This document shows, in pieces, positions 53,990 through 63,613 of a stretch of 64,000 nucleotides of DNA; position 1 is the first letter of the stretch, and each line of letters opens with the position of its first letter. Origin of the DNA: Ideonella sp. (lineage in GTDB: Bacteria > Pseudomonadota > Gammaproteobacteria > Burkholderiales > Burkholderiaceae_C); NCBI GenBank assembly GCA_016721465.1, contig JADKIA010000031.1, positions 618,334-682,333 of the forward strand, given 5' to 3'. The notes below the pieces were generated by a model, which saw only the letters and a program-made list of their open reading frames with translations, made no database searches and was not told where the DNA came from. Made by a program: the position numbers and the translations under genes.

Positions 53990-55336
53990 ATGCCCTCCAC
54001 CCTCATCGACTCGGCCATCTTCGGCGACATCTTCAGTGTCGCGGCGATGCGCCAGGTGTGGTCCGACGAGAACCGCACCGCGCAGTACGTGGCCATCGAG
54101 AAGGCACTGGCCAAGGTGCAGGGTGCACTCGGCCTGATCCCGGCCGAGGCGGCCACCGAAATCATGCGCGTGTGCGACATCCGCAACATCGACATGGTCA
54201 AGCTCAAGGCCCAGACCGAGCGCATCGGTTACCCCATCCTCGGCGTGGTGTCGCAGATCAACGCGCTGTGTCGCGACAAGCTGGGCGAGTACTGCCACTG
54301 GGGCGCCACCACGCAGGACATCACCGACACCGCCACCGTGCTGCAGATCCGCCAGGCGCTCGAGCTGGTGGAGGCCGATCTGGCCGCCATCGCCGCGCGC
54401 TGGCCAGGCTGGCGCTCGAGCACCGGCTCACGCCAATGGTTGGGCGCAGCAACCTGCAGCAGGCCATCCCCATCACCTTCGGCTACAAGATGGCCGGGCT
54501 GCTCTCGGCGGTGCAGCGCCACCGCGAGCGCCTGCAACAGCTGAAGGCGCGCGTGCTGGTGGGCGAGTTTGCCGGGGCGGGGCACGCTGGCGTCGCTGGA
54601 GACCGGCGCGATGGAAACGCAGGCCGGCCTGTGCGCCGAGCTGGGGCTGCAGCAGCCGGTGATCGCCTGGCACACCATCCGCGACAACATCGCCGAAGTG
54701 GGCACCTTCCTTGGCCTGGTGGGCGGTACGCTGGGCAAGCTGAGCATGGACGTCAAGCTGCTGATGCAGACCGAGGTGGCCGAAGCCTTCGAACCCTTCC
54801 ACCACGGCCGCGGCAGCAGCAGCACCATGCCGCAGAAGCGCAACCCGATCAGCAGCTGCTACATCCACGCCGCCATCAGCGTGGTGCGCCAGCACGCTGC
54901 CGCGCTGTTGGACGCGATGGTGGCCGACCACGAGCGCAGCACCGGCCCCTGGGAGATCGAGTGGATCGTGCTGCCCGAGGCGTTCTGCCTGATGGCCGGT
55001 GCGCTGAAGCAATCTCTGGCGGTGCTCGAAGGCCTGGAGGTCGACACGGCCGCCATGCGCCGCAACTTGGGACTGACCCACGGCCTGGTGATGAGCGAGG
55101 CGGTGATGATGGGCCTGGGCCCCTACATTGGCCGAGAGGTCGCACATGATCTGGTTTATGACCTGTGCCGCGATGCGCTGAAGCAGCAGCGGCCCTTGCT
55201 GGATCTGTTGTGCGAGAACGCCGAGATCAGCCGCCACCTCGATCGAGAGGCCCTGGCGAAGCTGTGCGATCCGGTCAACTACCTGGGGCAATCGGGCCTG
55301 ATGGTCGACCGGGTGCTGGCGCGCATGCCGGTCTGA
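53990..55336 (+). CDS. Aspartase/fumarase-superfamily lyase (PurB/PcaB-like), two frameshifts
   Basis: Lyase of about 449 residues once repaired. The N-terminal FGDIFSVAAMRQVWSDENRT, region 2 YCHWGATTQDITDTATVLQI and signature GSSTMPQKRNPIS with the catalytic Ser loop identify the superfamily; it resembles adenylosuccinate lyase and 3-carboxymuconate cycloisomerase. Frame is lost near 54408 and regained near 54575 (one base and then two bases missing, net three). The superfamily eliminates fumarate-like products. Purine synthesis is unlikely given the catabolic neighbours. It converges with the hypothetical gene at 55426. Confidence 0.82.
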
Positions 55337-55425
55337 ATGCTGGCGGGCGTGCCGCCGACCGGCACGCCACCATTCAGCGAAACAACGCGGCGGCAGACCG
55401 TCTTTGCGAGCTTGGGCGCGGGGCC

Positions 55426-56115
55426 TCAATCCCCGTCGTGGTCGTCGCCGTCGTCACCGCGGCATTGGACCTTGTTGATGCGCAGTCCGGTCTGCTGGAG
55501 CAGAGCGATCTTGATCAGCTTGGCCAGGCCGGTGACCTCCGCGTTCAGCGCAAACGTCATCGCGCCGGCTTCCAGACCACAGGTGCCCGGGTAGTACTTG
55601 ATGGTGCCGCCGCCGAGCTGCTCGGCCAGCATCTTGCGCCGCGCCGGCGGTATCGGCTTGGGTGAGAGCATCACCACGACCTGCTTGCCAGACTTGGCCA
55701 CCAGCGCCTGCATCGTTTTGCCCTGCGTCGCCTTGCGCAGCAGCGGCACCATCTTCGTGCTCAGCAGATCGGGCGACTCCTCGTCGTCGTCGTCCTTCTC
55801 GGCCTTGGCCTTGGCCGCCTGGGCCTTGTCGTGTGCGGCCTTGTCCTTGGCCACCTGGCGCAACGCGGACCCCACCTCGTCGACGAGGTCGCCAAGGTAC
55901 GTCGCCACCGCCTTCACGGCGGCGACGGCCTTGTCCTTTTGCAGCTGCTCGGCCAGCTTGCGCGCTTCGGTCAGCAGCTTGGTGGCATCGTCGTGCTGGT
56001 CATCGTCGAGCTTCTTCAGCTTTTCAAGCGTCTTCAGCAGCCCGTTGTCCTTGACCTTGTTCTTGGACACCACGCTCTTCCAACCGGTGTCGCTCAGGGA
56101 CTTGGATTTGATCAT
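55426..56115 (-). CDS. Hypothetical protein, Lys/Asp-rich helical with acidic tail
   Basis: Protein of 229 residues with no family recognised. The first half is charged and helical (KTLEKLKKLDDDQHDDATKL; LTEARKLAEQLQKDKAV), with a Lys/Ala/Asp-rich stretch ending KAKAEKDDDDEES. The second half looks globular (GKQVVVMLSPKPIPPARRKM; GLEAGAMTFALNAEVTGLAK) and ends in GDDGDDHDGD. No signal peptide or membrane segment. ATG at 56115 follows an AAGGG. It lies alone between two convergent or tandem units, so context gives no role. Confidence 0.65.
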   Translation of the reverse strand: MIKSKSLSDTGWKSVVSKNKVKDNGLLKTLEKLKKLDDDQHDDATKLLTEARKLAEQLQKDKAVAAVKAVATYLGDLVDEVGSALRQVAKDKAAHDKAQAAKAKAEKDDDDEESPDLLSTKMVPLLRKATQGKTMQALVAKSGKQVVVMLSPKPIPPARRKMLAEQLGGGTIKYYPGTCGLEAGAMTFALNAEVTGLAKLIKIALLQQTGLRINKVQCRGDDGDDHDGD

Positions 56116-56269
56116 CGCCACCCTTCGTTCGTTGCACTGGATTCAAACCGAAGCGGCGGCCCAGTGTCAAACCCGATTGGACATCCTGCCGTCGACCCTC
56201 GCGGCCGAAGCCGTCGAAACAGCCACGCCAACGATGCCACCTTGATCACGGTGCATGCTGCACCCTCGG

Positions 56270-56316
56270 CCCCCACGGGGGACGGGCGCCGCATGGCGGC
56301 GTCCTTTGAGCGCTCA
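56270..56316. repeat. Hairpin repeat over the 3' end of spmAB (copy 2)
   Basis: Second copy of the repeat at 21621-21665, sharing GGGGACGGGCGCCGCATGGC then GGCGTCCTT and the CGCTCA that holds the stop codon of the minus-strand gene. Both copies begin with the last codon of the gene and fold into a hairpin. Confidence 0.7.
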
Positions 56317-57562
56317 GTGGTAGAACGCGTAGCCGACGAGTATCGCGCCCACCAGGCCCACCGCGTCGGCAAACAGCCCGCAGCCGAGCGCATAGCGCGT
56401 CTTGCGGATGTTCACGCTGCCGAAGTACACCGCCAGCACGTAGAAGGTGGTCTCGGTCGAGCCCTGGATGATGGCGGCGAGCTTGCCCTGAAACGAGTCG
56501 ACGCCGTAGGTCTTCATCACGTCGATCATCAGGCCACGCGCGCCGCTGCCCGACAGCGTCTTCATCAGGCCCACCGGCAGCGCCGGCACGAAGTCGGTGT
56601 TCAGCCCCACGGCCGACACGGCCGCAGCGATGGCGCCCACCAGGATGTCCATGCAGCCCGTGCTGCGAAACACCGAGATCGCGGCCAGCATGGCGATCAG
56701 GTAGGGCACGATCTGGATGGCCACGCCGAAGCCTTCCTTGGCACCCTCCACAAACGTCTCGTAGACATTGATGCGCCGCCACGCGCCGGCGGCCACGAAC
56801 AGCACGATCACGCCGAAGATCACGCCGCTGCCCAGCACGCCGATGGCCTGCGACATCTGCTCGGGCGGCAGGCCGCGCAGGGCGAGGTACAGGCCACCCA
56901 TCACGGCCGCAAAGCCGCCGAACAGCGCCATCACCGGCCATTGCAACAGGCGGATGCGCTGCACCCAGGCCACCGCGATCAGCCCGGAGGCGAACGAAAT
57001 GAAGGTGCCGATCAGCGTGGGCAGGGAAGATGTCGGCGCCGTTGAAGCCCACCAGCCCCTGCTCGGCCGCGATGCTCTGCCGCATGGCGATCACCGAGGT
57101 CGGGATCAGGTGATGCCGGCCGTGTTGAGCACCGAGGAACATGATCATCGCGTTGCTGGCCACGTCCTTGTCGGGATTGATCTCCTGCAGCTCGCGCATG
57201 GCCTTCAGGCCCAGCGGCGTGGCCGCGTTGTCCAGGCCCAGCATGTTGGCGCTGAAGTTCATCACGATGCTGCCGCCGGCCGGATGGCCGGGTGGCACTT
57301 CGGGGAACAGGCGGCGAAACAGCGGCGCCATCGCCCGGGCGAAAAGCTGGATCATGCCGGCGGACTCACCGATTTTCATGATGCCCAGCCACAGGCTCAT
57401 GATGCCCACCAGCCCGAGCGAGATGTCGAAGCCCGTCTTGGCCGTGTCGAACAGCGCCGTGAGCACCTTGGTGAAGATGGCTGCGTCGCCCTGGGCCAGG
57501 CGAAGCAGGGCGACCACGAAGCCGACCAGGATGAAGCCGACCCAGACGAGGTTGAGGACCAT
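56314..57562 (-). CDS. Fused SpmA-SpmB nucleoside-recognition membrane protein (frameshifted)
   Basis: Membrane protein of about 416 residues joining SpmA (MVLNLVWVGFILVGFVVALL; MNFSANMLGLDNAATPLGLK) and SpmB (VQRIRLLQWPVMALFGGF; LIAMLAAISVFRSTGCMDIL). Spm proteins are named for Bacillus spore maturation, but in proteobacteria their role is unknown. Two defects: a ten-residue out-of-frame block near 57115-57139 with compensating changes, and a one-base C insertion near 57030 that separates the halves. Both are easily repaired. Downstream of the TRAP genes (52 bp) on the same strand. Confidence 0.82.
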
Positions 57563-57614
57563 GTGCGACGCAGCGCTTGCAGGGGATGATGGGTGGGCGG
57601 TGCCTGGCTGCGGA

Positions 57615-59809
57615 TCAACCCGCGGCCCGCGCCTTGATCAGCGCCGTGCGCGCCGCCAGCTGGCGCAGCAGCGAGGGCACCGTCACCGCGATGCCGATCA
57701 GGCCGCTGGTGATGCCCGGCGCCACCAGCAACACCGCGCCGATGCCGCACAGCACCTGCTCCCAACGCTTCATCTCGACCAGCAGATAGCGTGATAAAGC
57801 AGCGGCCAGGAAGACGATGCCGACGATGCAGCCGACGAAGGTGATGGCGAAGTCCTGGCCTGTGAAGCCCTTGGCCACGATCAGCAGCGAAGGCGAGAAC
57901 ACGAAGACGAAGGGCACCAGCGCCTTGGCCAAGCCGAGGCGGAAGGCCATGTTGCCGGTCTTGAAGGGGTCGCTTCCGGCCATGCCCGCCGCCGCGTAGG
58001 CGGCCATCGCCACCGGCGGCGTGATGTCGGCCAGCACGCCGTAGTAGAAGACGAAGAAGTGCGCCACCAGCGGCTCCACGCCCATCTGCACCAGCGTGGG
58101 CGCGGCCACCGTCACCATGATGATGTAGTTGGCCGTGGTGGGGATGCCGCAGCCCAGCAGGATGCACACCAGGCCGGTCATCAGCAGCGCCACCGCCAGC
58201 GCCAGCGACTGCGGCGCGATCAGCGACGCGGGGATGAACGAGCCCACGCCGCCGGCCATCGAGGTGGCGGCGCCGGTGATGATGGTGCTGAGCTTGAAGC
58301 CCACCCCGGTGAGCGTGACCACGCCGATGACGATGCCCACCGTGGCCGCCGCCGCGCCCACCGCCAGTGCGTACTTGGCACCGGTCTCGAAGGCTTCGAT
58401 CAGGGCGCTGGCGTGCATGCGGCCTTCGATCTTCAGTCCCCGGATGGCCAAGGCGCCGCCCGCCACGCCGGCGGCAAACAGGCCCAGCTTGGCCGCCTCG
58501 TTCTGCAGCCCGCCAAAGACCAAGGCCAACAGCACCGCGTGCAGCGCGGCCATCACCGCCCATTGCACCGGGCGGTTGTCCTCCATGCGCGTCACCAGAC
58601 CGACGATCACGCAAGAAGTGATGCCCGAGAACGCCGCCAGGTAGGGCGTGCGGCCCGTGACCAGGATGCTGATCAGCAGCGCCAGCGGGATCAGCGTGGG
58701 CCAACGCTGGCGCAGGCTCTCGCGCAGCTTGGGCATTTCTTCTTCGGTCAAGCCGCGCAAGCCGAAGCGCTTGGCCTCGAAGTGCACCTGCATGAACACG
58801 CCGAAGAAGTGCATGAAGGCCGGCACGGCGGCGGCGATGATGATGGTCTGGTAGGGCACCGCCAGGAACTCGATCATCAGGAAGGCCGCGGCGCCCAGCA
58901 CCGGCGGCGTGATCTGCCCGCCGGTGGACGAGGCCGCTTCCACGGCGGCGGCGAACTCGCGCCGGTAGCCCACGCGGATCATGGCCGGGATGGTGAGCGA
59001 GCCCACCGTCACCGCATTGGCCACCGACGAGCCCGACAGCATGCCGAACATGGCCGAACCGAACACACTGACCTTGGCCGGCCCGCCCGCATAGCGCCCG
59101 GCAATGCTGCTGGCCACGTCGAGGAACAACTGCCCCAGCCCGATGCGCGTGGCCAGCACGCCGAACAGCACGAAATGGAAGACGTAGGTCGCCACCACGC
59201 CCACCGCCACGCCGTAGATGCCCTGGCTGGTCAGGTACTGGTGGTTGACCAGTTGGCTCCAGCTGGCCCCGGCGTGCTTGAGCAGGCCGGGGAACACCGG
59301 GCCGGCCAGTGCGTAGGCCATGAAGACCATGGCGATGATGGGCAGCGGCCAGCCCATCGCGCGGCGCGTGGCCTCCAGCAGCAGCACGATCAGGATCGAG
59401 CCCATGGCCACGTCCAGCGTGCCGGGGTTGCCGACGCGGAAGGCCAGGTCCTCGAAGATCCAGGGGATGTAGAGCACCGAGGCGGCGATCGCCAGGGCCA
59501 GCAGCCAGTCGAACCAGGGGCACCCCGCCGGGGCGGTCAGGCGGTGCTGCGCATCGCGCTCCAGCAGCGCCTTGTGGTGCGGGAAGACCAGGAAGATCAA
59601 GCCCAGCACGAAGGCCAGGTGCACGCCGCGGTGCGTCACCTCCTGCAGCAACCGAAGCCGGCCGTGTAGTAGTGGAAGATCGACAGCAGGATCAACAGGG
59701 TGCCGACGATGGTGGCCGCTGGCGCGACCAGCGGCCGGAAACGCATCTCTGGGTCGAACTTCTGTTCCAGCTCTTTCAGCTTCTCGTCGTCGGGCAGGCT
59801 GGTGCTCAT
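57615..59809 (-). CDS. TRAP transporter fused 4TM/12TM permease (TAXI type), one frameshift
   Basis: Fused DctQ-DctM permease of about 730 residues and some 16 helices. N-terminal cytosolic part (MSTSLPDDEKLKELEQKFDP) and first helix (VAPAATIVGTLLILLSIFHY) are followed by a one-base loss near 59657 after GFG, then LLQEVTHRGVHLAFVLGL in the other frame. The large subunit shows MLSGSSVANAVTVGSLTIPA, GGQITPPVLGAAAFLM and PPVAMAAYAAAGMAGSDPF, typical of TRAP-TAXI systems. Na+-driven uptake of a carboxylate. 82 bp after the TAXI binding-protein gene, with a hairpin between them. Confidence 0.88.
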
Positions 59810-59841
59810 GGGGCTGGTGCTCACTCGGGCATTGAAAACGA

Positions 59842-59869
59842 CACAGGGCAGCGTTGGAGCTGCCCTGTG
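59842..59869 (-). terminator. Intercistronic hairpin between the TAXI binding protein and TRAP permease
   Basis: Perfect 11-bp stem CACAGGGCAGC / GCTGCCCTGTG with a 6-base loop. On the minus strand it is followed by a TCGTTTTC stretch, so it can act as a partial Rho-independent terminator or as an RNA-stabilising hairpin. Either would raise the level of binding protein over permease. Confidence 0.72.
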
Positions 59870-59891
59870 CGCGCTGCGCTTGGCGCGTGGC

Positions 59892-60845
59892 CTACTTGAT
59901 CAAGCCGGCTTCCTTGTAGAAGCGTTCTGCACCGGGGTGGAACGGGATGCCCGCACCCTTCACGGCGTTGTCCTTGGTGATGAGCTTGCCCTTGGCGTGG
60001 CCCGAGGCCAGCATCTTCTGCGCCGCGTCGCTGTACAGCGCCTTGGTGATCTCGTAGACCGTGTTGGCATCGGCCTTGTCGCTGGTGACCCACTGCGCGC
60101 CCACGGCCAGCGTGCGCGTGGCGCCCACGCCCTTGTAGGTGCCTTCGGGGATCAGGTCTGCGGCGAAGAAGGTGTCGGTCTTGCGGATGGCGTCGGCCTG
60201 CGGACCGTCGATCGACACCAGCTCGATCCCAGTGCCCGCCGAGGCCAGCTCGGCGATGGCGCCGGCCGGCGCACCGCCCACGAAGAAGAAGGCGTCGAGC
60301 GCGCCGTCCTTCATCTTGTCGCCGGCCTGGTTGGGCTTGATGTACTCGGGCTTCAGGTCGGCGTCCTTCAGGCCGTAGGCGGCCAGGATGATGCGCGCGT
60401 CCACCAGCGTGCCCGAGCCCGGCTCGTCCAGCGCCACGCGCTTGCCCTTCAGGTCGGCCACGGACTTGATGCCCGAGCCCTTGCGCACCACCAGGTGCAC
60501 GCTTTCCGGGTACAGGTTGGCGATCAGGCGCAGGCCGGGCACGTTGCCCTTGCCCTCGTAGACGCCCTTGCCGGTGTAGGCCCAGGCGGCCACGTCGGCC
60601 TGGCTGAAGCCCGACTCGATGGCGCCGCCAGCGATGCCGGTGACATTGGCCACCGAGCCGTTGGCGGCCTGGGCCGTGACCACGATCTTGCCAGGCTGCG
60701 ACACCGCATTGGCGATCATGCCGCCCACCGGGTAGTAGGTGCCGGCCGTGCCGCCAGTGCCGATGCGGAAGAACTGCTGCGCTTGCGCGGCGCCGACCAG
60801 GGCCAATGCGGCCACGGCGGCCAGGGCGATGCGGGGAATCTTCAT
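59892..60845 (-). CDS. TAXI-family TRAP transporter solute-binding protein
   Basis: Periplasmic binding protein of 317 residues with signal peptide MKIPRIALAAVAALALVGAA and cleavage near AQA. RIGTGGTAGTYYPVGGMIAN is the hallmark of the TAXI family, with later LKGKRVALDEPGSGTLVDAR and DAFFFVGGAPAGAIAELA. It hands its ligand to the fused TRAP permease. TAXI ligands known so far are mainly C4-C5 dicarboxylates and amino acids; here a dicarboxylate is likely given the facing lyase cluster. Confidence 0.92.
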   Translation of the reverse strand: MKIPRIALAAVAALALVGAAQAQQFFRIGTGGTAGTYYPVGGMIANAVSQPGKIVVTAQAANGSVANVTGIAGGAIESGFSQADVAAWAYTGKGVYEGKGNVPGLRLIANLYPESVHLVVRKGSGIKSVADLKGKRVALDEPGSGTLVDARIILAAYGLKDADLKPEYIKPNQAGDKMKDGALDAFFFVGGAPAGAIAELASAGTGIELVSIDGPQADAIRKTDTFFAADLIPEGTYKGVGATRTLAVGAQWVTSDKADANTVYEITKALYSDAAQKMLASGHAKGKLITKDNAVKGAGIPFHPGAERFYKEAGLIK

Positions 60846-61181
60846 GGGTTTGCTCCTTTGGGAACGGGGTGCCCCAACGGCACCACCGGCTTGCGCAAAA
60901 CCCCCAGGTTAACGCAGGCCCCGTGTCGGGCGGCAGATGGTCAACCCTGAAGCTCGACGGCGGAGCGCCCTGGCATCGGTTCCCGGTCGGCGCGATGGCA
61001 CCCGATTCGCGGCGAGGTCTGGTGCCGGTGTCGCGCGGCCGCGGTCCGCGCGACCAAAAGCGTCACGCTCGCGCCGGCTGGACGCAGGGCACAGCCGCAG
61101 CGATTCGGGCATGGGGCGGTATGCTCGCCGTCATTCACTACAGCCCGCGCGTGTGGACGCGGTCTGCGGGAGTTGACCGCG
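60846..61181. other. Divergent intergenic region of 336 bp
   Basis: Holds the promoters of the TAXI gene (minus) and of the coiled-coil response regulator (plus). GTATGCT near 61118 could give a -10 for the plus strand. An inverted repeat with 9-bp arms, GTCGCGCGG (61030-61038) and CCGCGCGAC (61046-61054), lies in the middle. No gene, RNA or riboswitch recognised. Confidence 0.5.
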
Positions 61182-62450
61182 ATGAAAGAACTTGTGGCCT
61201 GGGGCTTGGTGTTCGCGCTGCTGGTGGGCGCCCTCGTGTGGTGGTTGCGCCGACGTGCCCGTCGCGACGAGGCCAACACCAGCGTGCTCCTGGCGGGCCT
61301 GGACGAGTCCACACTGGAGGAGCGAGCGGCCGAGGAGCAGGCCGACGCGGACGCACTGGCCGAGCGCAGGGCCGCCGAGTTGGCGGCCGAGGCGGCGGAG
61401 CGCCGAACCGCCGCGGAAGCGCAACGCCTGGCCGCCGAGCAGCGAGCGGCCGAAGAGCGGGACACCGAGCAGCGAGCGGCTGAAGAGCGTGTCCGCCAGG
61501 CCGCCGAAGCGCGGGCCGCCGAGCAGCAGGCGGCCGATGCGCTTGCCCGGCAGGAAGCTCAGCGGCGCGAGGCCGAAGAAGCCCATCGTGTGGACAGCGA
61601 GCGCCACAGGGCCGAGGCCGCTGCGCGCCTCGAGGCCGAGTTGCGTGCCGAGCGCCTGGCTGCCGAACAACGCGCAGCGGCCGAAGCGCAGCGCCGAGCC
61701 ACCGAGGAGGCCGCCAGGCGGGAAGCCGAACAGCGGGCGGAAGAACAGCGTGCCGCTGAAGTGGCGGCGCGCGAGGCGCACGAGGCGGCCGAGGCCGAAG
61801 CGGCCGCCGCGGCGCAAGCCAGGGCGGCACAGGCCGCTGCTGTGCAAGCCGCACGGCAGGCAGATGCACTGGCCGCGGCGCAGGCGGCGCAGGCAGCCCA
61901 TGCGGCCGCGCAGAGGGCGGTGGAGGCCGCCGCCCGGGCGGCGGCCGAACAGGCGGCCAACGAAGAGGCCATGCGCCTGGCCGCCGAGCAAGAAGCGCAG
62001 CGGCAACAGCAGGCCTTGCTGGCCCCGCCTGCGCCGCCGGTGGTCGCGCCGCGGCCGGCGCCGAAGCCCCCCGAGCTCACCACCGTGATGGTGGCGGACG
62101 ATTCAAAGGTGGTGCGCGTGAAGACCAGCCGCGTGCTGGCCAAGCACCAGTACCGCATCGTGCTGGCCGAGGACGGCCTGGACGCGCTGCGCCAGATCGA
62201 GCAGGCGCCGCCCGACGTGCTGATCACCGACGTGGAAATGCCCGGCCTGGACGGCTTCGAACTCACGCGCCGCGTGCGCGCCGATGCGCGCACGGCCAGC
62301 ATCCCCATCATCATGGTCACCTCGGCCGATGACACGCTGCGCCAACGGGCCAAGGACGCCGGTGTCGATCTGCTGTTGGGCAAGCCCTATGACGACGACG
62401 CGCTGATCGCCCAGATCGAGGCCAGCCTGGGCCTGACCAGCAGCGCATGA
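61182..62450 (+). CDS. Membrane-anchored coiled-coil protein with C-terminal response-regulator receiver
   Basis: Protein of 422 residues. A single N-terminal transmembrane helix (VAWGLVFALLVGALVWWLRR) is followed by about 240 residues of Ala/Glu/Arg-rich coiled coil with EERAAE/AEQRAA heptads. A Pro linker (APPAPPVVAPRPAPKPP) leads to a CheY-like receiver from about 305 (TVMVADDSKVVRVKTSRVL). The phosphoacceptor Asp is in DVLITDVEMPG, the Thr/Ser in IIMVTSADD and the Lys in GKPYD. No output domain follows, so it is likely a PilG/PilH-like receiver displayed on a membrane stalk. The usual ATG at 61182 is used; a TTG at 61173 is possible. Confidence 0.82.
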   Translation: MKELVAWGLVFALLVGALVWWLRRRARRDEANTSVLLAGLDESTLEERAAEEQADADALAERRAAELAAEAAERRTAAEAQRLAAEQRAAEERDTEQRAAEERVRQAAEARAAEQQAADALARQEAQRREAEEAHRVDSERHRAEAAARLEAELRAERLAAEQRAAAEAQRRATEEAARREAEQRAEEQRAAEVAAREAHEAAEAEAAAAAQARAAQAAAVQAARQADALAAAQAAQAAHAAAQRAVEAAARAAAEQAANEEAMRLAAEQEAQRQQQALLAPPAPPVVAPRPAPKPPELTTVMVADDSKVVRVKTSRVLAKHQYRIVLAEDGLDALRQIEQAPPDVLITDVEMPGLDGFELTRRVRADARTASIPIIMVTSADDTLRQRAKDAGVDLLLGKPYDDDALIAQIEASLGLTSSA

Positions 62451-62515
62451 CCTGGCGCTGGCGGCGCCATTGCTTCCCTTGAACCCGGGCCTCGCCTGCC
62501 TGCTGGAGAACGCCA

Positions 62516-63500
62516 TGACCATCACCCGCCGCACTGCCCTCACGGCCACGCTGGGCGCTGGCGCTGCGCTGTCCATCGATCGCCTGGCCGCGGCACAGTC
62601 CGCGTGGCCGCGCCAGTCCATCCGCTTCGTGGTGCCGTTCGCGCCGGGTGGCACCTCGGAGATCGTGGCGCGCACGGTGGCCAACGAGCTCACCAAGCAG
62701 CTGGGCCAGACCGTCTATGTGGACAACAAGGGCGGCGGCGCGGGCCTGCCCGCCATGATCGAGGTGTCCAAGGCCACGCCGACGGCCACACCATCATCCT
62801 GGGCCACGTGGGCTCCTTGGCGGTGAACCCCTACATCTTTCCCAACCAGCCCTACGACGTGAACCGGGACTTCATGCCCGTCACCTTGCTGGCCAAGGTG
62901 CCCAACCTGTTCGTGATCCACCCCGACGTGCCGGCGAAGAACTTCCGCGAGTTCGTGGCCCACGTGAAGAAGCACCCCGGCCAGCTCAACTACGGCTCGG
63001 CCGGCAACGCCAGTGCCGGGCACCTGGCGATGGAATACCTGAAGCTGGTGACAGGCATGTTCATCACCCACATCCCATATCGCGGCACCGGTCCGCAACT
63101 CACCGATCTGCTGGCCGGCCGCACCCAGGCCAGTTCGGCCGGCCTGCCGGCCTTGCTGTCCACACATCAAGAGCGGCAAGCTTCGACCCATCGCCGTCGG
63201 CACACCGCAGCGCCTGGCGGCCCTGCCCGAGTGCCCACCGTGGCAGAGATGGGGTTCAAGGATTTCGAGACCTCGCAGTGGTACGGCATCCTGGCGCCGG
63301 CGGGCCGCCGGCGGACATCGTCAAGCGCCTGCAGGAGGAATCGCTCAAGGCGCTGAAGTCCAACCTCGGTCACCGAGCGCTTTGCCAGCGACAGCGCCAT
63401 CGGCGGCGGCGGCCCGCCGGCCGAATTTGCCGCCTACATTGCGCAGCAGCAGAAGATCTGGAAGGAGATCGTCAAGCGCGCTGGCATCAAGGCGGACTGA
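62516..63500 (+). CDS. Bug-family tripartite tricarboxylate transporter binding protein (frameshifted)
   Basis: Periplasmic binding protein of about 330 residues after repair. A Tat-like signal (MTITRRTALTATLGAGAALS) is followed by the Bug start WPRQSIRFVVPFAPGGTSEI and ARTVANELTKQLGQTVYVDN. Frame breaks lie near 62783, 63165, 63228, 63308 and 63365; repair gives PDGHTIILGHVGSLAVNPYI, SGKLRPIAVGTPQRLAALPE and PPADIVKRLQEESLKALKSN. The clean C-terminal end (KEIVKRAGIKAD) argues that the gene is intact and the shifts are errors. No TctAB permease genes in the window, as is normal for orphan Bug proteins. Confidence 0.8.
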
Positions 63501-63613
63501 GTTCGTGCTGCCCACGGACACGCAGGCCTGGTAACCAGCGGTAACGGCAGCGCACCTACAACACAATCCACGGCGTCATCACCGGGTCCTGGTCGCATTG
63601 ACCGAGACAGGCG

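Noticed and set aside
53990..55336. Housekeeping adenylosuccinate lyase (purB)
   Set aside because: Lies in a CoA-dependent catabolic cluster and its opening sequence fits the PcaB-like branch better; no purine genes nearby.
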